Source: Diplodia intermedia
Taxonomy: Eukaryota > Ascomycota > Dothideomycetes > Botryosphaeriales > Botryosphaeriaceae
Assembly: GCA_021495925.1 (NCBI GenBank)
Contig: JAKEKT010000028.1
Span: forward strand, 1-64,000
Direction of reading: 5' to 3'
DNA length: 64,000 nt
The translations under genes were made by a program, and so were the position numbers. Of this stretch, positions 20,451 to 33,737 are shown in pieces; the first letter of the stretch is position 1, and each line of letters starts with the position of its first letter. The notes under the pieces are model-generated. The model had not been told where the DNA came from. It ran no database searches and saw only the letters and a program-made list of their open reading frames with translations.

Positions 20451-23400
20451 TGCCCCTCCACACCAGTTCTACCTTGGGGGAAGGAGTAATTTCGCTTCGC
20501 TCTAACTCTGTCTCTCTTTCTCTTTGTCTGAGGTTCCACTATCTGCGCCGCACTTCGCATTCGCCCCGCTGCCACGGGACGAGAGTGGGGGGGAGTGGAG
20601 AGCAAAAAGAGTGGAGGGGGATGATGATGAGCGGACGCGGACCGGGGGTGGAGCTGCCGCTACTGAACTGCCGCCCGCCGCATGCGTGGGAAAAAATAAG
20701 GCGTCGCACCATACCCGTTACCGGGGGGCGGTGGTGCCATATGTCTTGGAAAGAAGATAAACCCGGGTTGCATGCGTGCGTGCACGCCTTTCGGTAATAA
20801 CGAACATGCGAGCCGGAAGTGGGTCCGATGGGGACTTGACGTCCTCTCTTTATCTTCTGCTACATCATGCTTTCCGTCCGTATGTATGTGCTACGCGCAT
20901 TCGAGAAATTGCGATGACGACGATGGTCCCCGCCCCGGGGGCGCGCGCGCGCTTTGCGAGAGAGGGATCTTCATGGTGGGGTGGTGCGCGCGCGTGGACT
21001 ATCGTTGTTTTACGGGCTCGTTGTCAATCATGCGGAGGGTGGGGCGATGGACCGATGGAGTGGCATGAGAGAGAGAGAGAGAGATGTGGTTTGCTACACC
21101 ACTTACATCCTCTTCTCTATTTCCTCTGTACTCTCCTCTCTGCAGCATGCCGGGGATAAGCCATGACAACCCAGTTTCATAATCGCCCTCGCACACAGCA
21201 AAGAGAAACCGAGACGGAGAGAGAATAGTAGAGGAAAGAAAGAGAGCGATCATCCACCAGATCGTCCGCCGTCTGGACATCATGACATGAGCCGCAGATC
21301 CCCCGCCACGGCTTCTTCTTCGCATCTAGGCAGTGCGAGGCCAAGGCAGATCGAAGGTCCGATCGCAGAGCCATCGTGTCCATCATAACCACAATACGAA
21401 ATCACGGTCATCGAAAGATGGAAAAACCGGGCCGGTCAGTCAGAGCAAGAAGCGAAAGAGAGAGGTCGGTCGAGGGCGAATAGAATCGCCACTTCCCCTC
21501 TCCCCGGAACGAGCGCGAGGAGTGGATGGACGATTTGTGATGAGTAAGTCAGTCCGTTGTTGGAGTACAGGCATGTGAAGCGTGATTGGTGCGACATGGG
21601 GCGGGTGGGAGGTCGGACGAACCAAGCGGCCGGGTTTGCGTCGACTGCCCGGGGTGGGAGGGAGGGTGGCTGGGGTGGTGGGTTGAGGGGGCCGAGGCGC
21701 AGACAGACAACATGGGGGGGAAAGGTGACAGGGGGGCATTGTGAGATCCCTGGCGAGAAATGGTGCCGTGGCTCCAACATCACCCATGTGTGAGAGAGCA
21801 AAAGATACGGGGCAAGCGTAGGGCTCGAAGCGTCGTGCGACCTAGGGTTGAAGAAAAACAATCTTCGGAGCGGGCTTTTTCTTCTTTGGGCGGCGAATCA
21901 TCAATTCTTGCGCGGTCGACGTTGCGCGTCCATTTGATCGCGTCAGTCCCCTGTCGGCCAATGGGACGTGAGGGTAAAGTGGGAACTCCCGCCCATGCAA
22001 TGTGCGTCAGACACGAGCTTATCTGCAGCTTTGCTGTTGCTCTCTGCTGCTTTTCTTCCGGCGCCGGCGGAGGTGAAGAATACATTCTGAGCGCTCCGGC
22101 GGCAACCGATATTATTGGGGGGCTGGACCTTCTCGTGTATGTAGACGGCCGTTTGTGGAGTCGTGGGCAGTGGAGCCAATGTATAGAGAGCTGCGCGAGC
22201 CCCTTCTCTGCCTTATGCGTATCGGCCTGTTCGCCGTGTCTTCTGCAGTGCTGCGCTGGTTCGCGACGAGCCGACCCCAGTGCGCATTGATGGGACCCTG
22301 CGTCGGCTGTGGGCCCATCCCCATACCGGCGCTTCTGCATCCTGCCTCGTCAACATGTCCGTCGCTGGATTGGGCAGGATGAGGTGCCGCGGTGACGTCT
22401 ACCAGGATATAATACAGGCCGCTATAGGCCTGCGGTGGCGGAGAAGGCTCTCTTGAGAGTCTCCATGTTTGCCTGCTTGCCTGCTCCGCGCTGCCTGTGG
22501 AGTCGCCGCTTAGCTGGCACGGCCGACGTTGGACGTTGGAGCAAGCGACGCTACACAGCATCGGCCAGAGGCAATGGCTTGCAGACGGCTGCTATCTTGC
22601 CTTCTCGATATGCGCGAATGAATTGGACCAAGATTCAGTGTCAGACGTCAAGGACCGATCCATGAAAGTCGATCGGGGTGAAGATCTAAGATGGATGTTC
22701 CCTATAGGTGTGGGTCCTCGAGGGATCGGAGCCTGTTGTGAGGAGAACAGCAGCGTTATGACGGAGACGTTGCGCCTTGGCGTAGGCAGACGTGATGAGC
22801 CAGAGACTCTGATCAGCAGGCTGATTGGTGGCTGGCCAACCCCGCCTAAACCCTCAAGCGGAGAGCGAAGCGATGCTATCGACTGAGCTGAGCCGCACCT
22901 GCATCGACGAGGCTGTGCAAGCGGTAGCAACTTCAGCCACGTACCAGAGCACATGGTGGAAATCCCAAGCCTTTTGGTAGCGACCTCGGTGCCTCGAAAA
23001 CGCAGTCTAGGCGTAAGGATCAGCGTGAAGAAATGCGGGAAGCTTATGAGGGAGCGAACGGAGCGGGGTGGATGTTCAGCGTGACCCTTCCGTGCAGATG
23101 AAGCCGGTCCAACTAAGGATCCGCCAACGAGTCAGACTTGTCTTTGACGCTACAGGTCCATTGCTCCTGCACGCTAGTCGCATGTGCATACGCCCAATCC
23201 CCTCAGCCAGTCTGAAGATCCCAGTGTTGCTCCTCCCTTCCCCTCACACGATATCTGCTTCAACAGTGAATCTTGAAAGACCACAGGACTGAGTAGCCCC
23301 GACGAGACTTTGCGCATGCCAATCGCAGGCAACCACTTGCAAGAAAGCAACTGAACTTACAGGTGTGTAGTCTTCCCAGCACACAAGCGGAGTATGCATA

Positions 23401-24441
23401 CTAGGAGGCGGCAAGGATTGCGCATTTCAGCTAGCCCCAACCGCCGTGCGTTCTTCTATCTATACAGATCGTCTGAGATAGCGGACCTACCGAAATTCAT
23501 GTCAATAACATCCCGCATTCTTGAGGCTCAAGCGAGGACAAAGGATGTGGACGATGACGGGCGACCGGCGGGATCCGCTCCGGCATTGGTTTCGACCCGA
23601 GGCCGCTTCTGATGTAGTTGCTGTGGCAATTCGACATTCTCCTTCAAGCTGTGCAAGTATCAGATATCTCGTGTGACGGTCGATCCCTATTGCCACAGTG
23701 ATCGCCACGCTTCTGGTGCTCAAGTAGATTTCATGCTCGAACAACATCGCAACCAGCCGCGGAATTAGCTATGAGCTTACGGACGTACAGAAAAGTCTAA
23801 TGATCCTCCGGGCAATTTCAGGAAACCGCATCCTCGGGCGTCTGGCAATGGCCGTGCAGATGGAATTTTGAGTTCGAGAGCGCTGACACCCGGAAAGCGG
23901 AGAAAACCATGCGAGCGCCCAAGCGAGGGTGTAACCCAGGGATTCATTCGCTGCCGGAAGCGAGGAGACCGGGAGAAATGGAAGTGACGCTGTTGACACG
24001 GGTTGCCTTGGATGCAAGCTTGTTGGAAAGCCGAGACAGTGGTTTCGCCGCCTTGTGGATGCAGACGCCGCGTGGATGCACTGTCAGATATACGCAAGGC
24101 CTTCGAAACCTCTACCAGTGGAGCTTTGCCGAGCATACTGTGAGACGGAAACGCGGCCAGCCGTTCCGTACGCCTACCGTTCACGGAAAACCGCAAGATT
24201 GAAAACCTGCAGGACGTCCCGTCCAGCCATCTGTAGCCGCCCGACAAGTAGCCACAACACTGCCGTCCCTGCCACCATGTTTTCTACTGCAGCAGCTCTT
24301 TCACCCGACAACTAACCGCTGTGAGCTAGTGTTGCCTCTTCATGATCTCCCACCTCCTCAGGCCTCGCTCTTGATCTAGGGAAGCATTAGTGCCCCCGCT
24401 CAGTGCTGAGTAAGAGGCTCCGATCGAGGACGGAAGAAATC

Positions 24442-24509
24442 ATGCAGTGAGCCCGGAGAAACCGGTCGTGCACCGGTTTGGCATCCGGGTCTCACGCGTG
24501 GCACTGCAT
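24442..24509. repeat. Nested inverted repeat / hairpin
   Basis: An inner perfect stem, AAACCGGT (24459-24466) with ACCGGTTT (24472-24479), closes a five-base loop. An outer stem pairs GTGAGCCCGG (24447-24456) with CCGGG-T-CTCAC (24485-24495), with one bulged T and one mismatch. The flanks ATGCAGTG (24442-24449) and CACTGCAT (24502-24509) are also perfect complements. It is not a tRNA cloverleaf. No ORF surrounds it. Confidence 0.6.
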
Positions 24510-27500
24510 AGTGTGCCGTAACCTATAAGGCTGGCTGCACTCTGCCCAACAACCTAAGAAGCGCTAATGCCGACTAAAGGGGGCCTCGGGACAATGCAGG
24601 ACCATCCGACGACCCGTCCTATTGCCTTCGGTAATGCTTTTCTGACCCGACCGACGGCTGTCCCAACGCACACTTTGATTTGGGAGAAAGTATGGGGAAG
24701 CGGAAGCAGCAGAGAATTACGCATGTAAGCGATTCGTGCAGCAACAACTCAGCGGCAGCTCAGTTCGTTGGCCGTACCTGACACCACGCCGGCGAATGAC
24801 GGAGGACGAAGCTCGGCCCGAAGAGCATGGCGAGGCATGAAGTGAGGCTGTCGGCATAGCAATGTGTCCTCATGACCGATTTTGAGGGGGTGCTTGAAGC
24901 CAAACTTGCCATGAACACCATGGGATCGACTGAAAGGCGGTCAAGTGATCTGCCGAGGGGCACCTGACAAGGGAGGGTGTTGAGGCCGTAGTGTTTCAGG
25001 AGCCCTTGACAGAGCCGGACCAACTGGTTGTGGACGTCGAAGGTGTTGGAAGATCATGAAACGGCGTGCTGAGGGCTTCCGGAGGTTGCGGGGCGCTTAG
25101 GTAGGAGCTGAGTGCCGCAAACGAAAGGCGGGGTACTTGGCAAGTTGCGTTGATAGCGCCAACCATGGCAAGCTCGACCAACAACACCTTGCGGTACTTG
25201 TCGACGAAGTGGACGTGTCGAAACGACTTGTTCACATATCGTTATCGTGCCCTAGCCAGCCGGCCCTGGGTTGAAAGCGTACAATAGCAGTATTCGGAAT
25301 GTCGAGAAGCGGCCCTATGCCGTCTTGGGTAAGGAGATACGAGGCTGGAAAGTTAATCGCCGCGGGTCGCAGGTATACGTATTGCGTGGCGGGGCTTGTT
25401 CGAGGAAGATAGGTGGGCGCTGCCCGACGACGCCGATGTCTTTGACGGCGGGAGCCCGCTATAGGCGAAGTGATGGCCAGCGGCGTGCGTAAAGGGAGGA
25501 CGGCATTTGTGCAGGTAGACCAGAAGCCATGACGACTACAGTTCCACGCACCGCGACCGGCTCGGCTGATAGAACAGTCTTGACACCCGCGCGGTACGTA
25601 CAGATGCGGAAGGCCGGTGGGGTAGCCAGTGACATGAGAGATATTGCTCGTATCTTCGCTGCCCCTGCCGCGGCCAGCGACCCAAGGTTCAGCGGCACGG
25701 AGGCCCCCAATTGCATGTTCAAAGCCCGCTCTGTGACTTTCATGTGGACTCGGCGGATGGCCAAACAGGTGCAATGGGCGAGGAAAAGCGGGCTGTGGCA
25801 GCTTATTTGCATTGCATGCCATGCATGAGCAAATCCTGCGCAATGACGAGCATGGCCAGGGCCGCCACCGGCTCGAACAGGACAATGGCCCTTTGCGGTG
25901 CCAGTGGCCTCGGGGTGCTGGCACATCACGGCCGCACTGGGTGGCATCATCATGCCGGGTGACGCTGGTTGTGTTCGCGCGTCTCAACCAAGGGCGGGAG
26001 GGTCCACATAATCGTCAACGGCGCCGCCGTCCCTTCCAGCATCGCTATCGAGGACAATAATAACAATAGACCCCTGCGGACGCATCGAGCCTGGCCCGAT
26101 GCGGCTGGCGGACCAAGGTGCCGGTGCAACGTCGTAATTGGCCGTCAGCAGCAGGCCGGGCAGACCGGAGCGGATGACGGGAGCGTCGGGGCATGTCGGG
26201 CTTTGGCCGGTGACCGGTGGCCGGCAGCGTCGCCTCGGCGGACGTGAGACGAGGCAACTGGGCCGACGCAAGTGGCAGGGCGGCTGGCCAGCGGGTACCG
26301 TTGCAGCGGGAGCGAGGTGGGAATCGTGGGATGGCGCGGCTGCAGGACACGTTTGCGGTTGGGGGTAGCGAAGCGAGACGGAAGCTTTTCTGCGACTTGT
26401 GCGACCAAGGGACCAAGGGCGGAAGGGCAGGCCTGTGTGGGGTCGTTGCCGGGCACCCTGCTGGCGGTCGAACAACAACACGGCCGTGATGCTGTCATCT
26501 CTCTCCCGCCGCGGAGCATTCTGGGAGCCTCGCCAGGGCATCCATGGAACCCCCGGCGCGCGCGTCTTATCAACGCCAAACACCATAGAGTTTGGACCGC
26601 TCTTGCAACGCCCTTCGCCGCGCCCGTTTTCATGAGTGGGCATGCGCTCATCGGCGCCGCCCCACGCTTTGCACGAGAGCGGCGCGCGGGCGAATGGCGC
26701 AGAGGGGAATATACGCAACTGAGATAAGCTCAAAGCCAGCGGCTGCGGAATGGCACACCCGCCGCCGCGCAGCCAGGGAGCGGCGTGTCAATCCGCGACG
26801 CCGCAGAGCCACAGCGCACCTGCGTCGAGTGCTGATCGTTGTTTCGATTGCTAATCGCCGAATCGCGGGCGGCCAGGGAGGGAGGGTGGCCGGCAATAGC
26901 GGCCGTCGCCGCGCGCTTCCTACTGGGCGCGAGATGGACCCTCCCGCCGTTGCGGAGAAATTCAGAGGTACTGGTACTTGGGGCCCGCCGGGGTTGGCCG
27001 TGGCCTGGCATTCGCAACAACAGCGGCGCATCCATGGCGCGAATCGGCTGGCAATCACGTTCTTTGCGCAGCGCGAGGGCAGCGGCACGCCATTGGGCGC
27101 CAGGATCGCAGAGGCGGAGAATCTCGATAAACCCCGCATCCGCGCGCGGACGTCAGAGCACGCCCGCGAGCGACCAGCAGCGCGATCGCACGGCCAGGCC
27201 AAGCACCGCAGCGCGGTGGCACGGCGTTGCAGGGCTGAGGGCGGCCGCGACTTTCTCTATCTGGCCCTCTAGCGGCGGCCACCGGGCCCCAGCACTCGTC
27301 GCCAGCACCAGCCGTTGGCGAAGATCCGGCGCGGCCTGCGTCAGGGATGCTGCAGCATTCCTTCCTTATCGCTGCAGCTGCGCTCGCCACGCTGCAGTGT
27401 CGTCGGCGGCCGCAATAATGCTCGCAGCGCCCCTTGCCTGGCGACGTCGGCAACGCAGAGCTGGAGCGCGGGGGCGTTAAGCGGAGAGGATCGGTTTGGC

Positions 27501-28349
27501 TGCACGGGCAGCCCACGCCTCGCGCAGCCGGTGGCTCCAGCGATCGAGACTCGCAACCCCAGCGCCGCGCAGCGCACCTGGATCTGCCATGATCCTCGCT
27601 GCTGGCAGCCCGCGCGCGCCTGATTTGCTCTGGCGCGGCTTAGCGGAAGCATCATCAACGGTAACGGTGACCACGGCGGTGCATGGAGCGCCGATCCTGG
27701 CTGTTTTCGCCCACGCCCTGCTAGTTCTTTCGCGCCGCCTGGTCGCCAAATCCTCGCTGAGCCCAGGCCCTACGTGCCGCGACGCACGCCCGCCAACTCC
27801 ACCTGGAGCGCCTCCACTCTGCAGGCCCCAAGCGCTGCAATTTTACCTCGATGCTTCCAGCTCTGTTCGCCCCGAGCGTCAAATACCTCTCCGCGTTCCA
27901 CCCTCGCCCTCCTCAAAGCCGCGCCCTTCCCCGCATTGTACGTGCCGGGGCTTCCCAGCTGCCAGCCAAGAGCCCTCTTCACCACCCGGGCCCGTCCCAG
28001 ATCCTTGCTTATCGTGCGAGGACCCTCTCTGGCCGTCCCGGCTTCACTTAACTGCCAGAGCCCCAGCCGTGTCCCCGCCGCCAGACCGGAATCTTCCCTT
28101 GGTTCCCTCCTCCGAGCCGACCTATATCCTCGGACCGCTCGTGCCTCCCTTCGACCCCCAATCGACCACCCCCACGCTCAATTCCTGGATTCCATCCGCG
28201 CTGGTTCATGTGGGGTGGCAGCGACGCATAACAACCACGAGACTGCGTGTGTGAAGGTGGAGGGGTTGGACCGCCCGGGACGTCACGTCAAAGCCACAAC
28301 GCCCACCGCCACTGTCACTACTGCGGAGACGTCTCACCACTCCGAGGCC

Positions 28350-30429
28350 ATGGCTGAAGTGCTTCCCGCCCAGTTGCCCGACGGCCAGTCGTACTTTTCG
28401 CCGGCACCGCTCCGCCGCTCTTCGCCATCGCAACCGACTTTCTTGGTGGGCTCGCCCACCTACACCGCGTCGCCCCCAACCCGCCAGGCGAGGTTCGCAA
28501 GCACCGAGCGTGCACCGACCCTCATCGTGGCATCGCCACCGCTTGTCGAGTCACCTGTCAACATCGACGAGTGTGACCGCCCGATCAAATCCTTCCTCTC
28601 GACCGACGGAGGCCGCTTTCTGCCGCAGCTGCACTCGGACACGAAAGTGCACGACGACACCGATGAGGATGACGACGACGAGGCGATTGGATTCCCGTCG
28701 TACGACATCGACGACCGCCAGGATGACGACAGCAGCTCGAAAGCGGATACATACGCTCCCCCGTCCTCCGCCAGCGATTCCGTAATTTCAACCAACACAA
28801 CCTCCACCCCCGAGCCCATACCTATAGCCGAAGATGACTCGGCCATAAAGCCCGAGCCGACTCGGCATGTCGACTATCTCTCGCATGACTGGAGAGAAGA
28901 AGACATCTGGTCCTCATGGCGACACATCACTACCAACCGCAAGACCTACGGGCAAAGATCACGACTAGAGAACGCATCATGGCGGACGTGGGCCAAGGCG
29001 AAATATCAATTACGGACCGTCTCGCCCGAGACACTCAATTGGTGAGTTCATGTCTTTTTCTTTTGCAATAAGCACAACAGCGGTGTTTTTTGAGCATATC
29101 GACGAGACGGTTGAGATGTCCATGTCAACCAAAACTGTCACGCATCCTCCAGACAGGCGAAACGTCTTGATCCACGTCCACCTGAATGGATCTTGTTGAA
29201 CAGTTTTGCCTCAGTGGCAAACCCTTTGAGCGATGCGGCGTCAAAAATTTTCTCTCTTCATGTACGACTGGGTTTGCATTCTTAGAGCTTTCGCACTTTC
29301 ATTTCCCACTAGCAAACAATCCTAAGCGCACGGTCTCATTCAATATTATCTAAACCGATTACAGGTGGGCTAACTAGTTTTTAGGCTCAAGGACTGCGAC
29401 GTCACATGGCTGTACGGCCCATTGCAAACTTCCTCCTACACTCCTCTTACCCACCCCGTCTCCGAGACCGGGAGCACGATGCTCTCGAAGAGCAACTCAT
29501 TCATCAACAAGAAACCGATCCTCAAGAAGCGGAGCATGTCGGAGGTCATGCTCCAGCGATCGATATCGAACTCGTCGCTCATCAAACAGGCGGCTGCTGC
29601 GGTGCAGGCCGAACGCAGCGGCGCTCCGGCGTTGAGCCCTCGTCCCTCTTACGGGCGATCGACCTCAGACTATGTGACGACGCCGTCGATCCCATCCAAG
29701 AGCACAAGTAGAGAAGCTACGGACTTGACCTCGCACACGTCGCAATCGACTTCTGGTCTCCAGACACCCGGAGACTGCGAGAGGAAGCACATTCGGTTCG
29801 ACGACAAGGTGGAGCAGTGTATTGCAGTAGAATGTAAAGATGCGGATGATGATTACGATGAGGAAAGCTGGACAAACGAAGAGGATGACGACTCGTCGGA
29901 CGACGGGCTTGAGATCAGGACGAAGCCAAGGCGGTTATCGCGAAGCAACTCGAAGACCAATGTCGGAGCGGAGAACAAGACGATCCAGAAGCTGCCCGAC
30001 ACGACGCTGAAATACCGGGTGGATTCGCCTGATGTTCCCGACCACACGCCAGCTCATTCGTTAGGATTCTGGAGGTCAAGTCGGCTTTCTCCTTCGCCGT
30101 CTCAGGAGACACTCAAGCCCTCGCGGCCGACGAGTAATTTCCTGCTGGGCGAGGACGATGACGACGATGAGGAATACTCGTGGGAGCCGTCCAACAGCTT
30201 CTCTGGGCAACGGAGCAACGTTTCGTTCAACCAGCACTTTGGTCAAGTTGACGAGGGTGAAGATAGCCAGTCGGGCGGACTGCGACGCACGCCGTCCGGG
30301 ATGTTCATGCCGTACGAAGAGGACGAGGACGACATCGTTGCTGCAGGACTGTTTGGCAAAGTGGTAGACACGGTGAACACGGCGAAAGACATCGCACACG
30401 TCATCTGGAACGTCGGGTGGCGCAGTTGA
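28350..30429 (+). CDS. REG1: REG1-like regulatory subunit of protein phosphatase 1
   Basis: In yeast Reg1 targets the PP1 catalytic subunit Glc7 to Snf1 and other substrates to maintain glucose repression. Two exons, 28350-29041 and 29385-30429, give 578 residues. The 343-nt intron (GTGAGT donor, GCTAACTAG branch, TTTAG acceptor) splits a TGG codon 2/1. The fungal areA/DUF1752-type segment lies at about residues 170-245: DYLSHDWREEDIWSSW, then LENASWRTWAKAKYQL and WLKDCDVTWLYGPL across the intron. KHIRFDDKVEQCIAVE near 366-380 contains the RVxF-like PP1-binding motif (HIRF). Acidic stretches follow, and the C-terminus VDTVNTAKDIAHVIWNVGW is typical of fungal Reg1. The open frame extends upstream to 27774, but residues before MAEVLPAQ look non-coding, so I start at 28350. 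Confidence 0.92.
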
Positions 30430-31362
30430 GGGGGAAAGGAGTTGACTGATGGTCATAACAGCATTGGGCCGGTACCGGTGTTTCACGGATATTTCATCCT
30501 CGTTGCACTTGCACGAGTGAATCAAGGATCTTGGAAACCTAAGGGACATGGGGATCGGGAGTTCTGCATTTACCGCCTTGATTTTCCATCTTTTTTTTTT
30601 TCATCCTATGTGGACGGAGCATATCGCATTGGCACATACGATGCAGCGGATTCCACAACAATCCATCGTGTTTGACACTGCTCGGGGATGCGCCGACGTC
30701 AGCGAGATATCTGGTGGCAAGCCGTTAAACAAGGTGTTTCAATAGAGCTGGCTGGGTAAAATAGCTTGTGGAGATTTGAATACAACCAACACATAGACGA
30801 AGCAGTGGCGTCATTGCCGTGCCCTTGCGTGCACATGGAGCGGTGTGCTGCACGACTGTTGGTATTGCCATGTGCCGCAGGACGCCAGTAGCGCACAAGC
30901 GAGGTGGTACACGCTACTCAAGGGGCATCTTGGACGCAGGTTCGCGCAGCTCGTGACGGCTGGGGGCTGGGGGCGTAGGGGTCCGCCGCAGCCATGACTC
31001 TGGCCGTGAGTCGTGACACGGCGTTTTGGTGAGATCAGCGGCACCGGGGTCCGATTGTTTTGTCGGCTGGAGGCCCAACAGCGTGCGCCAGCGAGCGCTT
31101 GGCAGCTGTGGGGAAAGGCCCTGACGATCTCCGCTTGTACGAGACGCGCGCCCCATCCCACCCTGGCTGCTGCGACTCGTACCTCTCCGCGACAGCGACA
31201 ACCACTCCTCCGCCCTCGCTGCCCGCTGTCGGATACCAGCAGCCGCCGGCAATGATCTGATTGGGGCTGCCGCCTCGACCTCGCGCTGTACCACCCGTCG
31301 CCCACCCCTGTCCTGCGTCACGTCGCGTGTCTTCCTGCCGGGCCACCCCCGACTTCGACAGC
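30430..31362. other. Intergenic region between REG1 and LMO1
   Basis: 3' flank of REG1 followed by the presumed promoter and leader of the ELMO gene (C-rich from about 31140). Nothing else seen. Confidence 0.6.
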
Positions 31363-33737
31363 ATGGAGAACATCAACATTCCCGAGCTCGTCGAGCGCCT
31401 CGGCGCCGAGGAGGACTCGGTCCGCAAGATGGCCGTCTTCAAGCTGCAGTCTGTCATCGGCGACCCATCGTTCGCCGACGTCTTCACGCTGGAAGGCGGC
31501 CTCCCGAAGCTGCGCTACCTCTGCTTGAACGCCACCGGCAACACGCTTGCGTACGCCCTGACGTCGTTTTCGCGTTTGCTGGATCTCGACCAGGGCTGGG
31601 ATCATGTCAACCAGGCCCTCATTGAACGGGTAAGCCTACAGCTGAGGAGGAGGCAAGGGTTAGGTCGGGAGGGCCCCAAACGCTGATCGCGCATGCTGCA
31701 GGTCGTCGAGCTCGTCGTGAGCCAGCCGCTCGTCAACATCCTCCGCGGCGCCATGTCCATCCTCGTCGCCGTCGTGTCCCATCCACACACGCGCGCCTCG
31801 ATCCCGCCGGGCACCTTTGGCTTTCGCGCCCTCAAGCCCGCCGTCGCCGTCTACCCGCAGTTTCTGGAGATGCTCGTGAGCCGCCTGTCGTCGGCCGACC
31901 ACGCCCTCTGCGCCAATGCGCTGCAGCTGATCAACTCGCTCATGCGCGACGCCATCACGAACGACTCGGAGGCTGAGTGGCACGCCTTCATCAAGAAGCT
32001 GCAGGATCTGGGCGTGATAGAGGCGGTTTACACTCTGATGCAGAGCAGTGCGCTGCAGGACCTGGCGCACCCGCTGTTCGAGTTCCAGTCGCTGAGTAAG
32101 GTTCTGCTGAGGAAGTGGAGGGAGCTCAAGGTGGATTTGGAGAAGTCGGAGCACCGCCGCGCGCTCAAGGGGCTTCACCTTGCCAGCAACCCGGAAAGAC
32201 CGCCGTCAAGCACGAGTAAAGGCAGCAAGGGTAGCAAGAAGCACCACCCAGAGAAGTGGCGCAGGCTGGGCTTCGAGGGCGAATCTCCGTCCTGGGAATT
32301 TGACGACACGGGTTATCTGGGCCTGATGGATCTCACTGACTACGTCCGCAAGCACGAAGACGCGTATCAGAAGCTTCTCCTGGAACAGTCGATCCAGCCG
32401 CAGGAGCAAAGATGTCCAATTGCCCGTGCTAGTCTTGCCGTGACTCTGATCTTGTACGACCACTTCGATGTGGAGAAGTGCGAGAACGAAGACCAGCAAC
32501 GATACACCATCTTGGAATCACGCACCAATTTCGACCGCGCCTTCAGACCACTTCTGCTTCAGTGGTCCCGTTTGCATGTCGCCGGTCTTCAGGCTTTCTT
32601 CCGGCTCTGGCAGGCTACCGGTGCCGAGGCCGAGGATTTCCAAAAGGTTGAGGAGCTGGTTCAGATCTTGTTCGAACAGGTAATTGGCCAGGCGTCTCGT
32701 CAAAAGGATCTTCCCGAGGTCGAGGAGGAGCTTGCGGAGTTTGACTACAAGAGACTCCGTGAGTTGCAGATAGAGCTGCTTGAGCTCACGTATGAGGACG
32801 CTTGGGGCCATCATCTTCGGTATGCATCACGTTCCCCTTTGAAGATGACTCCATCGATATTCTAACAGGCAACGCACGCTCAGCCAAGTTCGAGATGAGC
32901 TCAACCACGAGGCTCTCCAGTTTGTCAAAGAGCAACGCATCAGGTGCCTACTCGCAGGCTCATGGTTCCCCCACACGCTTGGATACAGGGACGAGAGTGG
33001 TCCTGTCACCAAGAACTCGCTCAACCGCATGGTACCGTCTTCATGGCGCTATGTCCGTCTCTCGCATAACCGCCGTTACCTGCACTACGCGGACTTCGAG
33101 AACAAGCTAGAACACGACCCGCGCCTCGACCAACTGCAGAACCAAAGTAAGCCAGCGTTGCATGCTTTCCTATTTCCTTTCGGCCAAGCTGACCAACCGT
33201 TTCTCAGTCGACCTCACCACAGTCTCCTCGGTCGTCTCCAACGTCTCCGCCAGCACGCCCACAACCGCCTCCTCGGCCTCCACCCTGCGCACCCTCCCCG
33301 CCAGCACCAACACGAAAATCACCATCTTCGGCTACGCCAACGAGAAGTCTTCGCAGAGCCACCACCACCACCCCACCACCTCGCACTCGTCGCGCTCCGT
33401 CCCCACCTCCAACAAAGACGGCGGCAGCGCCAGCCTCAAGGACGGGGCGGCCGCCGGCAGCACCAAGGAAAGCGTGCTCCTGACGCTGCACCCGCAGAGC
33501 CACACGCTCGCGTCCGAGTGGCTCGACGGCCTGCTGATGCTGCTCAACCAGCAGCCCATCACGGCCGACACCAACAAGCTCGTCCAGCTCGTCGGCGGCT
33601 ACGGCCTCAAGATCCGCCTGCTGAACGTGCGCTTCGAGGAGCTGGACAGCGTCGAGCCCGAGCCGCCGAGCCGCGAGGGGCTGGACGAGGAGTACTGGTA
33701 CGACATTGGCGGGATGGAGGGGGTGGTGGGGGAGTAG
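31363..33737 (+). CDS. LMO1: ELMO/CED-12 family protein
   Basis: ELMO proteins pair with DOCK-type exchange factors; yeast Lmo1-Dck1 activates the Rac-like GTPase Rho5. Four exons, 31363-31629, 31702-32819, 32884-33146 and 33208-33737, give 725 residues. An armadillo-like N-terminal region spans about 1-180 (ELVERLGAEEDSVRKMAVF onward), then a linker, then the ELMO domain (RASLAVTLILYDHFDVEKC, then LLQWSRLHVAGLQAFFRLW). A C-terminal PH-type domain starts near SWRYVRLSHNRRYLHYADF and ends near VQLVGGYGLKIRLLN, interrupted by a His/Ser/Thr-rich insertion. For exon 3 a second in-frame acceptor 15 nt upstream (after 32868) would add five residues. I chose 32884 because the CTAAC branch point at 32862-32866 sits a normal distance from it. 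Introns are 72, 64 and 61 nt. Confidence 0.92.

Larger units (their letters stand above)
17915..28349. other. Gene-poor 10.4-kb stretch
   Basis: I find no supported gene between RPE1 and the REG1-like gene. Long frames at 25232-25987 and 25984-26733 (minus) and 26592-27272 (plus) overlap frames on the other strand, are Arg/Pro/Ala-rich, and contain no domain. 18.9-21.8 kb is loaded with pyrimidine or purine microsatellites; 22-25.5 kb is of mixed composition with a nested hairpin near 24.47 kb; 26-28 kb is very GC-rich. From about 27770 an open frame runs into the REG1 start, probably by chance. No transposase, reverse transcriptase or terminal repeats were noticed. Confidence 0.55.

Noticed and set aside
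25232..27272. Several frames over 180 codons on both strands
   Set aside because: They overlap each other, are Arg/Pro/Ala-rich as expected from very GC-rich DNA, and show no domain, splice pattern or leader.
32820..32868. Use of the upstream acceptor for LMO1 exon 3
   Set aside because: It keeps frame but leaves the CTAAC branch point directly against the AG and makes a 49-nt intron. The next AG gives normal spacing. Not fully excluded.
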